Part shown: piece after piece, positions 5,418 through 7,487 of the stretch
Layout of the letters: every line of letters begins with the position of its first letter
Position numbering within the stretch: the first letter of the stretch is position 1
Assembly (NCBI GenBank): GCA_002455755.1
Contig: DKLL01000279.1
Span: forward strand, 1-7,487
Length of the DNA: 7,487 nt
Source: Acinetobacter sp. UBA6641
GTDB lineage: Bacteria; Pseudomonadota; Gammaproteobacteria; Pseudomonadales; Moraxellaceae
Reading direction: 5' to 3'
Translations under genes and position numbers: made by a program
Notes under the pieces: model-generated
Told to the model about the DNA's origin: nothing
Seen by the model: only the letters and a program-made list of their open reading frames with translations
The model's database searches: none

Positions 5418-6986
5418 ATGCAAAAATCGATACGCCAATCTATGGCTTGGTTACATTCATGGACAGGCCTGATTTTTGGCTGGCTCTTGTTTGCGATTTT
5501 TCTGATGGGAAGCTTGTCCTATTTTCGTCATGACATCAGTTTGTGGATGCAGCCTTCACTTGCGCAAATACAAGTGAATCAAGACACGGCGATCCAAACC
5601 GCCTATCAATATCTGGAACAAAATGCGCCGGATGCTAAAACCTGGATGATCAATCTCGCAAATGATCAAAAACCGTTAAACCAGCTCTATTGGCAAAAGG
5701 CCGATGGGGCGTATGAAAATAAGATTTTGGATCCAAATACAGGCAAAGAGTTAAGTTTGGGAACAACACAAGGTGGAGATTTTTTCTATCAATTTCACTT
5801 TCAATTATTTGGCATACCTATTTTATTGGGCAGATTAATTGTTTCACTTGCGGCATTTATTATGCTGCTTGCTCTCATTTCCGGCATTATTACCCATAAA
5901 AAAATTCTCACCGATTTCTTTACCTTGCGTGCATTTAAAGGGCAACGTTCTTATCTGGATTTTCACAATGTCAGCTCTGTTATTGCTTTACCTTTCTTTC
6001 TAACCATTACTTTTACCGGCTTGGCCATTTTCTTTTATCTATATTTACCGTGGGGCATGCAAAAGCTTTATCCGGAAAATAATTACCAATATTTTGATGA
6101 AATTAACGCTAAAGTTATTGCTAAAATTGAAAATAACTCGCCTGCTCGAATGCAATCTATTCACAACTTGATGCAACCGATACAACGTGAATGGGGAAAC
6201 ACTGATTAGAGCACCATCAATGTAAAAAATCCAAATACCGAACAAGCACAAATTACTTTTGTCGAAGCGAAAGATCATTCCATTACCCGTAATCAGGCAC
6301 AAATTACTTTAAATGCTGTAAACGGCGAAAAAATACAGAGCACTAAAAATGATAGTGCCATTGCCACACTCAATGCCGGTGTTTATGGATTGCATATGGC
6401 TACTTTTGCCCAGCCCTTGCTTCGTCTGGCGCTGTTTTTTTCGGGTTTACTCGGCTGTGTGATGGTGGCATCAGGTCTACTGCTCTGGAGTTTAAAACGA
6501 CAGCTGCAAACTAAAACTGAAAAATTCCATGTTGGACATTATCTGGTACAACGGCTGAATATCAGTGCAATTGCTGGCTTGCCGATTGCGGTACTGGGTT
6601 ACTTTTATGCAAACCGGATTGGCTTACTCATTCAGAGTTCACAAAATTATGAAGTGATGAGTTTTTTTATCATTTGGCTGAGCATTTTTGGAATGAGTTT
6701 ATGCATTAAAAAACAATATCTCTGGAAAATAAACTTGGGTATTTTTATTGCTTTGGCTTTCTGTTTACCTGTTTTTAATTTTTTATTTCTCCTTCAGCAA
6801 AACCTCATTCCAAACTTCACAGGTTTTTGGAGATTTTTTAAACTTGATTTATTTATTCTTATTTTCGGCTTATTCGCCATATTTCTTTATAGAAATATCA
6901 CTCCTATTCAGCACAAAGCCCAAAGCAGGATAAGAACCAAACTTAAAATAGTGGAACCTGAACATAAAAAGGAAAGCTGCCCATGA
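5418..6986 (+). pseudogene. PepSY-TM ferric-siderophore reductase-like gene, interrupted by an in-frame TAG
   Basis: PepSY-TM proteins of this type (P. aeruginosa FpvG, the di-heme FoxB) sit in the inner membrane and are linked to reductive release of iron from siderophores. The ATG at 5418 has AGG 7 nt upstream and follows the preceding stop by 3 nt. The frame gives 263 residues, then TAG (6207-6209), then 258 further codons in the same frame to TGA at 6984-6986; the total, 522 codons, is a normal family length. Segments TM1 (about 14-36), TM2 (135-158) and TM3 (186-210) precede the stop. TM4 (335-357) and four more helices (about 380-400, 411-430, 437-459, 473-492) follow it. Conserved-looking histidines are H13, H38, H127 (FHFQLFG) and H183 (DFHN) before the stop and H326 (GLHM) after it. 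The truncated product would end in the periplasmic domain and lose TM4 and H326, so it is probably inactive. Restart at TTG 6390 or ATG 6396 is possible but has no good ribosome site. Confidence 0.85.
6246..6310 (+). repeat. In-frame 14-bp direct repeat inside the PepSY gene
   Basis: GCACAAATTACTTT occurs at 6246-6259 and at 6297-6310. The offset is 51 bp, 17 codons, so both copies are read in the same frame and encode AQIT followed by F or L. The repeat lies in the periplasmic domain just after the TAG. Recombination between copies would remove 17 codons without a frameshift. It may be chance from two similar beta strands. Confidence 0.5.
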
Positions 6987-7267
6987 TTATGCTATTCAGT
7001 TTAATTCTTATTTTCTTGGGTATGAGTGGTTTATATCGGATCAGTGAGAAACAAATTAAAAAAACCAGATTGTCTAAATGGTCTACGCTGGCCATATATC
7101 CCCAAACAACCCGCGTTGTGTCTCTGCTTTTGCTGATACTTGCAGTATACATTTTCGTACAAAAAGAAGGTTTTTCCATCGGCTTTGTTAGTTTCTGGAT
7201 ATTTTCAACCCCGCTGATTTTTATTTTTATTCTGTATATGAATGAACTTAAACCTGATCAAAAGTAA
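6983..7267 (+). CDS. DUF3325-like small inner-membrane protein of the siderophore-iron module
   Basis: A 94-aa hydrophobic protein with about three membrane segments (2-17, 44-60, 66-86). A short basic loop (SEKQIKKTRLSK, 21-32) separates the first two, and YPQTTRVVSLLLLILA follows. Size, topology and gene position agree with the DUF3325 family, often the last gene of DUF3649/PepSY/DUF3325 clusters beside siderophore receptors; the family call is from memory of the pattern. The function is unknown; membership of the reductase complex is inferred. The ATG overlaps the PepSY stop as ATGA (6983-6986), and AAGGAAAG (6969-6976) provides a ribosome site 6-7 nt upstream, so translation should partly survive the upstream nonsense codon, though coupling may be lost. 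The organisation recalls fpvGHJK of Pseudomonas. Confidence 0.72.
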   Translation: MIMLFSLILIFLGMSGLYRISEKQIKKTRLSKWSTLAIYPQTTRVVSLLLLILAVYIFVQKEGFSIGFVSFWIFSTPLIFIFILYMNELKPDQK

Positions 7268-7430
7268 CAACATCTCGATTTAGAGCGGAAAAATCTCAAA
7301 GCAAATTCTGCCCTCTAGAATAACTGTTTTTCTATTTCATTTTTTTGCATAAGCAAATCAATAATCAAGACAACGACTTATATGAAAAAGTCATAACATA
7401 TGCACGTTTTTTGATATTTGGCATATAAAC
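7268..7430. other. Intergenic region before the right-edge gene
   Basis: This 163-bp AT-rich gap closes the iron module. TTTAGAG (7279-7285) can pair with CTCTAGA (7313-7319), but the loop is long and the T run (7327-7331) is not adjacent, so terminator function is doubtful. Two short inverted repeats precede the next gene: GACTT/AAGTC (7375-7379, 7388-7392) and ATATGC/GCATAT (7398-7403, 7421-7426). The second ends 4 nt before the start codon. No clear promoter or Shine-Dalgarno is visible. Confidence 0.5.
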
Positions 7431-7487
7431 ATGTTTGGTCCATTGGAATTTATTTTAGCAGGTGTGTTGGTCGGTTTCTGCGTAGGG
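7431..7487 (+). CDS. Probable TauE/SafE-family membrane permease, N-terminal 19 codons (runs off right edge)
   Basis: Only 19 codons are present, reading MFGPLEFILAGVLVGFCVG. The FILAGVLVGFCVG stretch resembles the first helix of TauE/SafE (sulfite/anion exporter, formerly DUF81) proteins, where it typically leads into a TGVGGG motif. That motif would lie beyond the edge, so the family call is tentative. The ATG at 7431 has no clear ribosome site; an inverted repeat lies directly upstream. A relation to the iron module is not evident, given the 163-bp gap. Confidence 0.6.
   Translation, partial: MFGPLEFILAGVLVGFCVG

Noticed and set aside
6045..6302. Minus-strand ORF of 85 codons spanning the TAG in the PepSY gene
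   Set aside because: It was considered as a possible inserted or antisense gene, but the plus-strand frame is coherent on both sides of the TAG and the minus-strand product looks unlike a real protein.
6390..6986. Separate gene for a 198-aa membrane protein starting at TTG 6390
   Set aside because: It is in frame with the upstream PepSY gene, the 60 codons between TAG and 6390 are open, and there is no good ribosome site. It is the C-terminal part of the interrupted gene.
6943..7179. Minus-strand ORF of 78 codons opposite the DUF3325-like gene
   Set aside because: The plus-strand gene has a ribosome site, a coupled start and clear membrane helices; the minus-strand ORF has none of these.
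7279..7331. Possible terminator after the DUF3325-like gene
   Set aside because: The stem is only seven pairs including a G-U, the loop is 27 nt and the T run is separated from the stem, so it is not listed as a terminator.
1..7487. tRNA, rRNA, riboswitch, CRISPR, insertion sequence or prophage signatures
   Set aside because: No repeat-spacer series, transposase-like protein, terminal inverted repeat pair or tRNA-like fold was seen on either strand.

Overview
The window looks like chromosomal DNA from an Acinetobacter species. The basis is protein-level recognition: the left-edge fragment matches my memory of the N-terminus of the Acinetobacter AlkM/AlkB alkane hydroxylase, and it has a divergent AraC-type regulator as in the alkM-alkR pair of A. 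baylyi. Moderate A+T content and AT-rich intergenic regions fit. The species cannot be named from sequence alone.

Left region (1-1466), alkane oxidation: the 5' part of alkM runs leftwards off the edge, and alkR, an AraC/XylS regulator, runs rightwards. They share a 192-bp divergent intergenic region (351-542). It holds two copies of AAACGTCC exactly 21 bp apart, upstream of a weak alkM promoter, a layout typical of AraC-family activator sites.

Middle region (1463-2884), lipid A synthesis: lpxB lies convergent to alkR, and the two stop codons overlap by 4 bp with no terminator between them. lpxB appears to start at TTG behind a good Shine-Dalgarno. Its 222-bp upstream region is shared with the divergent iron-uptake cluster and contains a strong Fur-box match inside a 33-bp inverted repeat.

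Right region (2885-7267), ferric-siderophore uptake: a FhuE-like TonB-dependent outer-membrane receptor, an intrinsic terminator, a small DUF3649-like membrane protein, a PepSY-TM protein of the siderophore-reductase type, and a small DUF3325-like membrane protein. The last three genes are tightly spaced (3-nt gap, then a 4-bp ATGA overlap). The expected pathway is receptor import of an iron-loaded (probably hydroxamate-type) siderophore, followed by iron reduction and release at the inner membrane. The PepSY gene is broken by one in-frame TAG at 6207-6209; the same frame then stays open for 258 codons. This is a very recent nonsense mutation, a sequencing error, or a readthrough site, and it is the most notable anomaly here.

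Right edge (7431-7487): the first 19 codons of a membrane protein, probably of the TauE/SafE family. I saw no RNA genes, insertion sequences, CRISPR arrays or phage genes. I do not see a wholly new system; the points most worth following up are the interrupted reductase, the poorly characterised small membrane partners, and the repeat architecture in the alkM-alkR and receptor upstream regions.
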